This document shows, piece after piece, positions 45,350-56,139 of a stretch of DNA of 64,000 nt (the first letter of the stretch is position 1; the number at the start of each line of letters is the position of its first letter). A program made the translations under genes and the position numbers. The stretch covers positions 54,482,286-54,546,285 of the forward strand of contig NC_079325.1 of assembly GCF_029931775.1 (NCBI RefSeq), read 5' to 3'. The notes below the pieces were generated by a model. It had not been told where the DNA came from and made no database searches. It saw only the letters and a list, made by a program, of their open reading frames with translations. The stretch comes from Euleptes europaea. Its lineage: Eukaryota > Chordata > Lepidosauria > Squamata > Sphaerodactylidae.

Positions 45350-45890
45350 GCTCTACATGAGGCTGCCTTTGAAAATGGTGCAGAAACTTTGATTAGTCCA
45401 AAATGTGGCAGCCAGGCTACTGTCAGAGGTTGGTTACAGGGATCATATCACTTGTGCGGAAAGATCTGCGCTGGCTACCCATATTTTCCCAGGTACAATT
45501 CCAAGAGTTCATTCTTACCTTTAAGGCCCAAAATGGCTTGGGGCCAGAATCCCTATTCGACCATCTCCTTCCATACTATCCAGCCGCTAGTTAAGATCTA
45601 CCTCTGAAGCCTGGTGCCCGCACCTTCAGAGGTGGCAACCAGAGACAGGGCATTTCTGTGGTGGCACCTCCCCTTTAGAATTCCCTCCCCCTAGAAACTT
45701 GCCTGGTGCCTACTCTACTTTTTTTATGTGCCAGACAGAAACACGTCTTTTTAACCAGGCTTTTTGTCTTACCAGCTTTTTAATGGTCTGCTGCCGTTTA
45801 TGGATGGTTTTTATGCGACTTATGTTCAGTGGCTTGTTTTTTTAATAGTTTGGGTTTTTATACTGTGGTTTTTAATTGCAATTTATTTTT
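45350..45890 (+). mobile_element. L2-like LINE, right part
   Basis: Relics of LHWLP...QFQ...TFKA and AFSVVAPPL-NSLP wording lead into a T-rich 3' UTR. Several stops and indels. An AT-rich stretch follows to about 45990. Confidence 0.7.
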
Positions 45891-46109
45891 ATTTTTTATT
45901 ATTTCCACTTACTACCCTGCTCTCCCTGGCCAAGAACCAGGCTCAGAGCGGCTTAAAAGCATATAGACATCCTATTAAATCAGTAAAAGCATTAAAACAT
46001 TTAAAATAGCCCTGTGAAATCATATAAACATTATCCTAGTTTACCTAAGGCACCTCTAGAATGTAAAGCACAAAAGTGGCCTCAAGTAGGATTCTGAAGA
46101 AATGGCACA

Positions 46110-47135
46110 GAAATATTCTACATAAATAACATTTCCTCTGCAGGTGCTCTACCAGTTACCAATTAGCTATGGGCTCACTTCAAAATATTGACTATCCCCT
46201 ACAAAGCACTCCATGGCCTATGGCCCACATATCTATAGGGTGCCACCTCTCCTGATATGCCCCACTACACTCACCTGAGCAACATCTGCCGAAGGTGCCG
46301 TCCTGCAGGGTCAGCAGCTGTCCAGACCTGAGCATTTGTGGTTGGGGACCCCACCTTGTGGGACAGCTGGCCTGAAGCGGTCAGGAAGGCTCCCACGCTT
46401 CTCCCATTGTGCAGAATGTGCAAAACAGAATTGTTCAGGGGGGCATTTTTATAAAGGGAGTAGGGACAAGGGCTGTAGTTTATGGCACTGTGCTGTAGTG
46501 GGAGCCAGTGTGGTGTAGTGGCTAAGAGCGGTGGTTTGGAGTAGTGGACTCTAATCTGGAGAGCCGGGGTTGATTCCCCACTCCTCTACGTGAAGCCAGC
46601 TGGGTGACCTTGGGCTAGTCACAGCACTCTTAGAGCGCTCAACCCCACCTACCTCACAGGGTGTCTGTTGTGGGGAGGGGAAGGTGATGATAAGCAGGTC
46701 TGATTCTTCCTTCAGTGGTAGAGAAAGTCGGCATATAAAAACCAACTCTTCTTCTTTCTGTATGCCTCACCTTGTTACTGCATTATCTAATTTCTGTAAT
46801 CCGTTTTTTTGCATGTCTTGTATGTCCCGTCTGCAGGGCGAGCTGGGGCCAGTCACAGCTCTCTCAGAACTCTCTCAGCCCACGCGGAGGCAGGCCATGG
46901 CAAACCACCTCCCAACATCTCTTGCCTTGAAAACCCTACGGGGTCACCATAAGTCAGCTGTGACCTGACGGCACTTTCCACCATGTCTTGAAACTGTTTT
47001 ACTGCACTGCTTTCTGACTTTGATATCCAGCCCCATTACAGAGTTTTACATGTTTCACACTGTTCCTTCTGTACTGTTTTAAATTTTGTAATCCGTCTTG
47101 AGTTTCAGCGAGAAAGGCAGACTATAAATAAAAAA
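46110..47135 (+). mobile_element. L2-like LINE 3' end with SINEs inside
   Basis: Reverse transcriptase C-terminal relics (46130-46480) and a 3' UTR ending CTATAAATAAAAAAAAG (about 46978-47135). A SINE (46499-46757) and a SINE tail (about 46840-46980) interrupt it. Confidence 0.6.
46499..46757 (+). mobile_element. tRNA-derived SINE, S2 type
   Basis: GGGAGCCAGTGTGGTGTAG to AAACCAACTCTTCTTC, inside an L2 relic. Confidence 0.8.
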
Positions 47136-47277
47136 AAGGATTCTACACTTAAAGAACAGTGAAGTACAGACAGTATAATGTATCCAAAAAACAACGAGGG
47201 GCAAAAGTTATATAGTACAGAGAGCTGGGAGGCAGGTGGCATTTAAAAAAAATTCGTGTGGCTTGACTTGATTATGC

Positions 47278-47492
47278 TGTGACCTGGATAGCCCAGGCTA
47301 GCCTGATCTCACCAGATCTTGGAAGCTAAGCAGGGTTGGCTCTGGTTAGGACTTTGCTGGAAGACCACCAAGGAAGGCCAGGGTCGCTATGCGGAGGCAG
47401 GCAGTGGCAAACCATCTCTGAACATCTCTTGCCTTGAAAATCCTACCAGGTCACCATAAGTCAGCTGCGACTCAACGGCACTTTTCACCCCC
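47278..47492 (+). mobile_element. 5S rRNA-derived SINE
   Basis: GCCTGATCTCACCAGATC and GGAAGCTAAGCAGGGTTGG are 5S-like; the tail TCTTGCCTTGAAAATCC and CACCATAAGTCAGCTGCGAC is BovB-like. Confidence 0.85.
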
Positions 47493-48247
47493 AGCTTGAT
47501 TATGCATCGCCCACAGAGAGAACTCCAGTGGGCGCTGTGGCATCCGTGCTCTTACCAACCACAGCTGAGCACATTTGGAAGAAGTCATCCTTGAAAAGTT
47601 ACTCCCGTTTTACTGAGCACTTAAAATTGTTCTAAACTGCACATACTTTGCTCATGCACAGTCAAGCAGTATTTCCCTGCAGCTGTCCTTAACCTGCCAC
47701 CTATCTGCCCAGCCCATCTGACAGAAAAATACTAACTTTTTAAAAAAGGGTTTTTTCTTCTTTGCTTCCATCCTACCTGTGGGAAAAACACAGCTGGACT
47801 CTCTCATCTGCCAGCCTTGGCCATTTGCCCAGCCCCTGCCGACTCCAAAAAGCCCAGCATGATTGTGTTTATAGTGCGCTGTAAACTAGACTGCAAATCC
47901 TCTGTCTGTTCTCACACTGCCATCTGGGAAATGTAGTTTGATCGGGGCAGTTCCCAGCATGAACGCCACCAACTGTGCAACACAAAAACAACGCATACAC
48001 TTGAAATGTAGCTGATTTTAAAGGATGCATAAACTGGCCATGAGGCACAGGGCAACCCAACAAACCATGAACCTGAGCCAGCACAGGCGACCCAGATGAA
48101 CTCTGCAAACACAGCCTTGCAAAATATTGCTCTGAATTGCCCGTCAGTATGGCTTTGCGCACTGGCATGTCATGTGCAAGCAAGCTGAGTTTTGATAATC
48201 TTCTTTGCAAACATTGAAGCATCGCTGACTACGGAGAGAGGCATTAT
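47493..48247. other. No gene recognised
   Basis: Unassigned sequence between a 5S SINE and a LINE 3' UTR repeat. Confidence 0.4.
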
Positions 48248-48710
48248 AAACATAAAGAACATAAGAAAGGCCATGTTGGATCAGACCCAGGCCCATCAAG
48301 TCCAGCAGTCTGTTCACACAGTGGCCAACCAGGTGCCTCTAGGAAGCCCACAAGCAAGACGACTGCAGCAGCACCAACCTGCCTGTGTTCCACAGCACCT
48401 AAGATAATAGGCATTCTCCTCTGATCCTGGAGAGAATAGGTATGCATCATGACTAGTAACCATTTTGACTAGTAGCCATGAATACCCCTCTCCTCCATGC
48501 ACATGTCCACTCCCCTCTTAAAGCCTTCCAAGTTGGCAGCCATCCCCACATCCTGGGGCAGGGAGTTCCACGACTGAACTATGCATTGTGTGAAGAAACA
48601 CTTCCTTTCATCTGTTTTGATTCTCTCACCATCCAGCTTCGGCAGATGACCCCGTGTTCTGGTATTAAAATTGGCTCTTCCAAAAATCTGGGTTGGCTAG
48701 TCAATCACCT
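48248..48710 (-). mobile_element. CR1/L2-type LINE 3' UTR repeat, long copy
   Basis: Starts ACATAAAGAACATAAGAAAG and carries GTTCACACAGTGGCCAACC and TGGGGCAGGGAGTTCCACG. A further CR1-like end on the + strand follows at about 48767-48830. Confidence 0.65.
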
Positions 48711-48831
48711 GGAAGGGAAATCTTATGAAAACCTCAGCAGTGGGAAAGAAATGGTTCACAGAGACCTGCATTAAGCAGGGGGTTGGGCAAGATGGCCCGT
48801 ATGGCCCCTTCCAACTCTAGAGTCTGTGGCC

Positions 48832-49600
48832 GACAAAACCTAACTGCCCCTTTCCCAAAGTCGTTTTAATTCCACTTAGGGTGTAATCCTAAAAACTCGT
48901 CCCCCCATACTAAAGAAAACGGGGCTTACTCCCAAGTAGACTGGCTGGGATCACACCAGTAGACTATCAGGCAGTTCTTAGCAAAGCAGGGACAAGCTGG
49001 CTGTTTCTTGGGAAGCCAAACCAACCCCCGTGATTGCTTTCCCAGGCAGTTGGCCGCGCGTCTTTGCAGACCCCCGCCCCAGAACAAGTCCCAGTGGGGA
49101 TCAAGGGCGATCTCCGTCTGAGTAAGCACGCACTGGATCAGGCCCCGAGCGCTCTTGGGCTCGCTCAGAAGCCGGCCCCGCCGTGTTCCGCAACCTTACT
49201 CTCGAGTAAAGCACGCGCGGCCTCTGCATCGTGGCCCTGCAGCCTCCCCCCCCCCCACTTCAGAAGAGTAAGTCAGCATGTTCATCCGGTGGGGCTTGTT
49301 GCAAAGGTCCAGCGAGGCTTACTTCCGAGTAAACACGCCCCGGGACCGAACTCCGTCCCGTCGAACGCCAAGGGACGACTTAGGCAGCGGATCGAGCGAC
49401 AAGGGAGGCCTCCCTTCCCCCCCCCGGCGAGCCTTACTCGGGAGTAAGTCGCACTGCATTAAGCGGGACTGAGCTGGACTCCGCCTTCCAAGGTCGGTGA
49501 AACGAGGACCCGGCTTGCTGCGGGGGGGGGGGCTGGGAAACCCGCCCCGCAAACACGGGGTGTGACGTCACCCCATGGGTCAATCAATCAGCCTTCATTT
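48832..49600. repeat. CpG-rich cluster of degenerate TTACTC/GAGTAA repeats
   Basis: GGCTTACTCCCAAGTAGAC (48927), GAGTAAGCACGC (49119), CTTACTCTCGAGTAAAGC (49195), GAAGAGTAAGTC (49263), GCTTACTTCCGAGTAAAC (49317) and CTTACTCGGGAGTAAGTC (49433) recur. A known loose squamate repeat (CTTACTCCCAAGTAAGT-like) is the likely origin. TGACGTCACCCCATGGGTCA at 49562 is an S4 SINE fragment. Confidence 0.6.
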
Positions 49601-49723
49601 AAGGGTCATTTGACCGAAAATAGAACACAACTGATCAAGAGTAACGTAAGTTTGTAATAAAACAGCAGCAGTCAAACGAAAAGGCCACACAATAAAATGT
49701 CTCCATAAAATCCCGTATCTAAT

Positions 49724-50568
49724 AATTCACAGTGGGTCGCCGTGTTGGTCTGTCTGCAGTAGTACAAAAGGGCCAGAATCCAGGAGCACCTTCAAGATTA
49801 ACAAAAATATATTTTCTGGCAGGGTAGGAGCTTTCGTGAGCCACAGCTCACTTCTTCAGATACAGCTAGAATGTGAATCCATCTGCCTTTAAGTAAAGGA
49901 GAGTGAATTCAGACATGCATTAGTATGTAAATATGAATAGCAGGCGTGATGGGATTGGGTGTGGTCTGCAGAAGAGCCTGTGATGTCCAGGGGAGAGATG
50001 GGTGTGGAGAAATCAGCATTGGTCATGGGCCATGAATGCAAGGTCTTTATTCAGCCCAGGTCAATGCATTGACTTTAGTTTGAATATCAACTGTAATTCA
50101 GCAGTTTCTCTTTCCAGTCTCCCTTTGCAATTCCTTTGTAAGAGAACTGCTACTCTTAAATCTGCAACAGGATGTCCTGGAAGGCGGAAATGTTCTTCAG
50201 ATCTGGAGAAGTGAGCTGTGGCTCAGGAAAGCTCCTACCCTGCCAGAAAACATTCTTAAAGGGCCAGAGTCCAGCAGCACCTCAAAAACTAACAAAAATA
50301 TTTTCTGGCAGGGTGTGAGCTGTCGTGAGCCACAGCTCACTTCTTCAGATACAGCTAGACAGATGGATTCCCATTCTAGCTGTATCTGAAGAAGTGAGCT
50401 GTGGCTCACAAAAGCTCACACCCTGCCAGAAAATATTTGTGTTAGTCTTTAAGGTGCTGCTGGACTCTGGCCCTTTTTGACTACTGCAAACAGGCTAACC
50501 CGGCGACCCACTGTGAATTATCTTCACAGAAAATATTCGTGTTAGTCTTTAAGGGGCTGCTGGACTCT
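49724..50568. mobile_element. Complex inverted copy of hammerhead family 2
   Basis: An 845-bp insertion with 10-bp duplications CGTATCTAAT (49714-49723) and CGTATCGAAT (50569-50578). It contains a long minus-oriented copy with an upstream region (to about 50140), followed by alternating plus and minus partial copies near 50205-50500, each containing a hammerhead-like core. The minus motif at 49824-49863 keeps CTGAAGA, the 6-bp stem II, GAA and AGCT. Confidence 0.75.
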
Positions 50569-50689
50569 CGTATCGAATCGGGTCAGCCAGGCAGCTTCTG
50601 CAACAATGTATCCAATTGTATTTATTTGTACATCGCATCCTTCCGGGCCTCCTATGTAGCAGCACCACCCCCCCCCCTCCCAGGGGTCA

Positions 50690-51103
50690 GGAATGGCCCG
50701 GCGCTGGCCCAGGGGGCTGCCCCCCACCCCCCCACCCACGGAGCCAGGCCACAGGCTGGGGGCTGCGAGCCCGAGCGCGATCCCGGCGCGCCCGAGACAC
50801 GCCTCGGGCCGGCCTGCAAGACGCGGGTCCCGGCGTCACGTGCGGATGCGCACGGTGGACCCCGAGACGCGCGTCCGCCGCTCTCCCCCCTGCAACCGCG
50901 TGGCCTCTGCTCCGGGACAATGGCGTGCCGGGGCGGAGCCTCCTCCTCCTCCTCCTCCGCCCAATGCGCAGCGCAGCGGAGGCCGGACCCGGAGCTGGCG
51001 CGGGGGGCGGAGGCTCCCCGGGCCGGAGGGGGCGAGAGGAGGCCGCCCAGCCCCCCCCCCAGGTGGGACACGTTGCTGCGAGGAGCCCCCGCCGCCCTCG
51101 GAG
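50690..51103 (+). promoter_or_regulatory. CpG-rich block with possible NTMT1 promoter and non-coding exon 1
   Basis: The block is visibly GC- and CpG-rich, unlike the AT-richer repeats around it. It ends in GAG|GTGAGT, an excellent splice donor with GT at 51104-51105. It is on the + strand 9.5 kb upstream of the NTMT1 5' UTR acceptor, with no recognisable gene between. Vertebrate NTMT1 has a non-coding first exon in a CpG island, so linking the two is reasonable inference. Long open frames through this block are explained by high GC content and I do not treat them as proteins. It could instead belong to a non-coding RNA or to another gene. Confidence 0.5.
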
Positions 51104-51654
51104 GTGAGTGCGCACGAGCCAAGGAGCCAAAGCGGAGTCACTCTGAATTCACCGGGGGGGGGGAGGAGAGAGAGGGTGGGAGCAGCTGAGAACCACGTGC
51201 TGCAAGGAGGTGATGGACATGCGGGAGGGGGGGTCGCTCCCTAGGGCCAGGTGCCCCCCCCAACCTGACCGTTCCTTCTTCCGAGTTTTGTGATCCCCCC
51301 CCCCAGTCATTCCTGCACCCATATCATGCACAGAGAGCCCTTTGCCTAAGCTGTTCCCGGGCTTTGGCTGTATCATCCTTCTCGTTATGCACAGAGAGCC
51401 TCGCATCAATGTTGCTTCCCTTCTCCCCCCCCCCATCCCCCCAAGACATTTAAGCCGACCAGAGACGTGGGCAGTAATAACTGAGTGGAGTGTACGTCTG
51501 AGCATGTGCAGAGCGGTCCTCCCTGGGTGCAGCCGCTGGCCCTGGGGTGTTTGGGATAAAGAGGGCGAGTCCTTTTTCTCTCAAGTCAGGAGAGAATGCC
51601 TCTTCTCAGAGATCGGCAATTGACATCCTCTGGTAGAGCACCCCCCCCCCCCGC

Positions 51655-52164
51655 TAGGGTTGCCAACCTCCAGGCAGTGGCGGCACGGAGGCTCAACAAT
51701 TAAATAGAAAACCACACTGAATAACTCAAGATTATATGTAATATAAATATATAAGCATTACATCATGCAATGAAAACGTCAAATAATATGTAGTCCAACC
51801 CGATGTTGGACTACATATTATTTGACGTTTTCATTGCATGATGTAATGCTTATATATTTATATTACATATAATCTTGAGTTATTCAGTGTGGTTTTCTAT
51901 TTAATTGTTGAGCCTCCGTGCCGCCATTTTCTATAACGTAGTTATTTCAGGCACAGGTGTTTCCTATTATTGTAACCTCCAGGTAGTAGCAGGAGATCTC
52001 CTGCCTAATCTCCAGCCAATAGAGATTAGTTCCCCTGGAGAACATGGCCGCCTTTGGCAATTGGGCTCTATGGCATTGAAGTCTCTCCCCTCCCAAACTC
52101 CGCCCTCCTCAGGCTCTGCCCCAAAAACCTCCTGCTGGTGGCAAAGAGGGACCTGGCAATCCTA
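51655..52164 (+). mobile_element. hAT MITE split by a palindromic insertion
   Basis: TAGGGTTGCCAACCTCCAGG at the left, then an insertion, then AACCTCCAGGTAGTAGC and the remaining MITE to GGCAATCCTA. Confidence 0.8.
51678..51973. mobile_element. Palindromic insertion with 13-bp target duplication
   Basis: The 296-bp insert lies between AACCTCCAGGCAG (51665-51677) and AACCTCCAGGTAG (51974-51986). Its first roughly 249 bp (51678-51926) form a near-perfect inverted repeat with arms of about 120 bp and a tiny loop near 51802, followed by a 47-bp single-copy tail. It has the same architecture as the hammerhead dimers, although I find no hammerhead core in it. Confidence 0.75.
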
Positions 52165-52299
52165 CCCCCAACAAGGGGCAGCCATCATGAGTCGGCAGCA
52201 ACTTGACGGCACAACACCCAAGGATGTTGACCAAAGTTATATAGGAATAATAAAATATAACAATGGCAAAAAAGTAGCCAATGCATGGCATTTCAGTTG

Positions 52300-52550
52300 G
52301 TTTATTCATTCATTTAAACGTTTACTGCTTTCATCGATACCCTACCATTCTTCCCAACGGGGACCCCAAGTGGCTTGTGTCATTTTCCTCGACTCCGTTT
52401 TATCCTCACAACAACCCTTTAAAGTAGGTTAGGCTGAGCGTGAGTGACTGGGTCAAGGTCACCCAGCAGGCTTCCATGGCAGAGCAGGGATTTGAACCTG
52501 GGTCTCCCAAATCCTAGTCTGAAAATGTGACCACTACACCATACTGGATC
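52300..52550 (-). mobile_element. tRNA-derived SINE, S1 type
   Basis: ATTCATTCATTTAAACG tail, GGATTTGAACCTGGGTCTCC box, CCATACTGGATC head. Confidence 0.75.
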
Positions 52551-52761
52551 TGTGACTATGCATTGATTTGCACATGGAAAAAAAAAGTTTTTAATGAGAA
52601 AAGATAATTTTAGATGTGCACAGAAATTGTGTGGTGGAGGCATACTGTCTGGGATGTGAGAGAGAAGTTGGAATGCATCTTCCAGCATTCCACAGGAAAC
52701 TACTAGGAGAGGGATGCCTCTTCTGTGATGCCTCCTCATCTACAGTTTTTTTTAATTTATT

Positions 52762-53066
52762 TTTGCCCGTCAGATCACAGCTGACTTATGGCAACCTCGT
52801 AGGGTTTTCAAGGCAAGAGACGCTCAGAGCTCATTTGCCATGGCTTGCCTCCGTGTCACAGCAACATTACAAGCTCGGCTGGCCAATGAATCAAGTGCAT
52901 GTTGTTAGTCATTTGAAATGTAATCAGTTTAATCTGACTCGGATGGGAGACCATCAGCCCAGGGTCATTGTGCCGAGAGAGGCAATGGCAAACCACCCTT
53001 GTTCGTCTCTTGCCTTGAAAACCCTACAGGGTTGCCATAAGTCAGCTGTGACAGGAGGGCAGAAAT
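52762..53066. mobile_element. Opposed SINE tails
   Basis: A reverse tail (52762-52868) faces a forward 5S-type 3' half (about 52940-53066, with CTCGGATGGGAGACC). Confidence 0.6.
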
Positions 53067-53084
53067 CCTCCAAAACTCATATGT

Positions 53085-53280
53085 CCTGACCTGGATAGCC
53101 CAGGCTGGGCCAGTCTTGTCAGATCTAGTAAGCTAAGCAGGATTTGGATGGGGGACCACTAAGGAATGCCAGGGGTGCTATGCAGAGGCAGGCAATAGCC
53201 AAACCACCTCTGTTCTTCTCTTGCCTTGAAAACCCTACTGGGTTGCCGTAAGTCGGCTGTGCCTTGACGGCACTTTGCAT
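53085..53280 (+). mobile_element. 5S rRNA-derived SINE
   Basis: TCTAGTAAGCTAAGCAGG, GGATGGGGGACC, then the shared tail. Confidence 0.8.
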
Positions 53281-53799
53281 ACATGTTAATTTAATCAGTG
53301 TATGTACTGTTTGTCTCCAGGTCATCTTGAGAGACGTGATGTGGAAATTCTGTGCTGATTTGGGTCAGGACCGGGGCGTGTGCAGAAAGAGGGATTAAGC
53401 ATCCCTGCAGTATTTCCCTAACTTGAAGCAGCCCCAGAGAGACAGTTTGTCCCAATGGGCACCTTTTACTTTGGCTGGTGTGTTGGGTGCGTCCCTCTTT
53501 GGAATGGAGTGACTGCTTCCGTCTTCCATGCTCTGCCCACATACCTCAATGTACTCTGTGCAAGGCCTGCATTTGAAGTTCTCTTGGGAACTGCTGTTGG
53601 CCCAGAATGGTTGTGAGGAGATTGGTGGTGGGTGAAATGTGTAATCCTTGACCTGCAAGAGCCATAGCGACTTTCTGTTTGCAGTTTGAAACACTGATTT
53701 ATTTATTTTTTTCTACCTACAAGCCATAAACCATCGCCTGCTCCTGTATGAATCTCCCTGGACCACCTCAGATGCTTCTGTGAGTTTCTCTGCTGTCTG

Positions 53800-54065
53800 T
53801 AGCACAGTGCATGATGACCAGGAACAGTGACTTTCTGGTGGCGGCCACAAACCTTTGGAACAATGTGCCCCAGACAGCTTGCCTGGTGCCTTCACAAACA
53901 CAGGCACCAAGCCAAAAAAATCTCTTTATTTTGTCCAGCAAGTTGGTTGACTTTGATTCTGCTCTGGTTTGTTTGGGTTTAAATCAGTTAGATTTTTTTT
54001 CTTTTGCCATCGACTTGCACTTTGGGGGGAATTTCAGTTTTGGTTGTTTCGCGAGATATCTCAGT
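53800..54065 (+). mobile_element. L2-like LINE fragment
   Basis: Encodes LVAATNLWNNVPQTACLV, a relic of the L2 C-terminal block that usually reads LWNSLP. Confidence 0.5.
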
Positions 54066-54299
54066 GGAACCCTTAGCCTCTATGAGTACCTTTCATTTAG
54101 AAAAGGAGGGCTGGAATGATTTGAATAAATGAAATACTCTGTTTTGGCTGAAGAACCTGCAGCCCTGTTTTCCAGGGGCAGTCTTTGCATATTGTGACCA
54201 GCCTCTGTTTATTTGTGATGGCTTGTTCTTGGGGGTGACACCTTCCTTCCCTTCTGTGCAAGAACACAGTTGGATGCTTCCAGCATGGCAGAAGAGTCG

Positions 54300-54626
54300 C
54301 CCTCCAGTTTGCTGCCATAGGAAGTAGCAATGGACTACTGGGTTAGATAAGTTTAAAAGGAAGTTGGAAAAAATCTGTGGCAAAGAGGTTTGTCGGTGGC
54401 TGTTAGCCACTAGCTGAATAGAGCCTCCATGATCGGAGGCAGTTACTTCTGAATAAAAGATACTTGGGAAGTTCACTGTCCCGGCAGGGTGGGAGCCTCG
54501 TATCGTGTGCTCCCAGGATGCATCTGGCTGGCTTTTGTTAGGACAGGAAGCTGGACTTGATGGATTTTGGCGTAATGCAGCAGGGCTGTTGTTTAGATAC
54601 TTCAGTTGATTGCTCAGGCTGGATTG
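54300..54626 (+). mobile_element. LINE 3' UTR repeat leading into a SINE
   Basis: CCTCCATGATCGGAGGCAG and GGAAGCTGGACTTGATGG belong to the CR1/L2-type UTR. Its last 90 bp match 29126-29208, which also leads directly into the same SINE family. Confidence 0.55.
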
Positions 54627-54945
54627 AGAGCCAGCGTGGTGCAGTTGAGAGCCAGCATGGTGGTGTGGTTAAGAGCGGTGGTTTGGAGCAGTGGACTCTG
54701 ATCCGGAGAACCTGGTTTGATTCCCCACTCCTCCACATGAGTGGCAGAGTCTAATCTGGTGAACTGGATTTGTTTCCCCACTCCTACACATGAAGCCAGC
54801 TGGGTGATTTTGGGCCAATCACACTCTCTCAGTCCCACCTACCTCACAGGGTGTCTGTTGTGGGAAGGGAAGGTGAACGTAAGCAGTTTGATTCTTCCTT
54901 AAGTGGTAGAGAAAGCTGGCATATAAAAACCAACTCTTCTTCTTA
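54627..54945 (+). mobile_element. tRNA-derived SINE, S2 type, with duplicated head
   Basis: GAGAGCCAGCGTGGTGCAGTT is repeated at once as GAGAGCCAGCATGGTGGTG, then the full SINE follows. Confidence 0.8.
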
Positions 54946-55446
54946 ATTGTTTAACTACATGGGGAGACATATGTCTCTCACCATAGACTGGTACTTGAGC
55001 CCATGTCAATGAAGCTGTTCTGAGCAAGGAAACTTGGCCAGCTGTGTCTCCCAATTCCATGTTTGGAATCAAGAAGGCACACCCTCGTAAACAATGTATA
55101 TTTAGCTCCTATGCTAATCATGCGCAGTTGCACATACTTCTGGGCTTAGCACACTGGCTGCTTCTCCTAAATCCCTTGTCTCCTTCCTGCCTCTGTATGT
55201 GTTTAGTGCAAACCATGTGAGAAGCTTTGGACACACCGACCACGTGCAAGAATGCTCCTTTTTACTTTAGGTATAAACAGTGTATTTCCTGGTGGAGCTC
55301 CAGAGCCAGCAACTGGAGCAGGGGGCTGGTGTTTTTCTCATCAAATGCAACATCCCCTTTGGTTTGCGATGTCACTCTCTGTTCATGTTTGAACTGGTAT
55401 ATCCCTGCTTGCTTCCTTGGTGGCATTTTCATAAACTCTTACAAGG
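54946..55446. other. No gene recognised
   Basis: Unassigned sequence before the L1-like tail. Confidence 0.4.
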
Positions 55447-55985
55447 AATGTGTCTTTTTTTTTATTATTGAATTTTACAATACAAAAAGAACAAAAAAAG
55501 AACAAAAAAAAGATACAATAATATTGATAAGAAAAAAATATGAAAGGGTATTCGCATAGCATAATCAATACATTTCAGTTTTTAATACATTCATCAAAAA
55601 GTACCCTTTCCCCCCACCCACCAGAATAAACAAGTGACCCATCACCAAGACTTCCGAAGAAGTGTCCGGTAGTTTTATTTATTAGTTATCTAAAATTTGA
55701 TTTTACTTAGAACATAATTTTCTATAACTCACTAAATAACAAAGTAAAATCCATTTTTGCCATCTTGTCCCAATATGAGGTGGCCTTAGACCATGTTTGT
55801 TTAAACTCTTCCAAATCATTTCCATGCAGAAATTCCGTTAATCTGGCCATCCTCATATATACCCACAATATACCCACAAGCAATGTGTCTTGACCTGTAT
55901 TACCTATTCCATGTTGTAGAAGAGAGATGCCATCTTGCGTGAGAGACAGGGGAGGGGGAATGCCTCTTCTAAGATAGCTCATGCC
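55447..55985 (-). mobile_element. L1-like LINE 3' end
   Basis: The minus strand encodes FLHGNDLEEFKQTWSKATSY before a stop, like an L1 ORF2 C-terminus, then an AT-rich UTR ending in an A-rich tail at 55447-55470. Confidence 0.45.
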
Positions 55986-56139
55986 ATTTTGCAGTTTTTT
56001 TAAGCTGTTGTTTTTTAAAAAAACAAACCACTAGCTGACCGGTTAATCAAGGGCACATTGCTTATTGATCAAAATATTGAATCTGTTTCCAGTGCAATCC
56101 TGTACAATCAGACTTAGACTGGAGTAACTCTGTATACAC

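Noticed and set aside
47278-47400. A 5S rRNA gene
   Set aside because: Only the internal part resembles 5S rRNA, the sequence has diverged, and it continues into a LINE-like tail found in other copies. It is a SINE.
50539-51244. Several overlapping open frames of 150-216 codons in the CpG block
   Set aside because: High GC content removes stop codons in all frames; the products are low complexity with no known domain.
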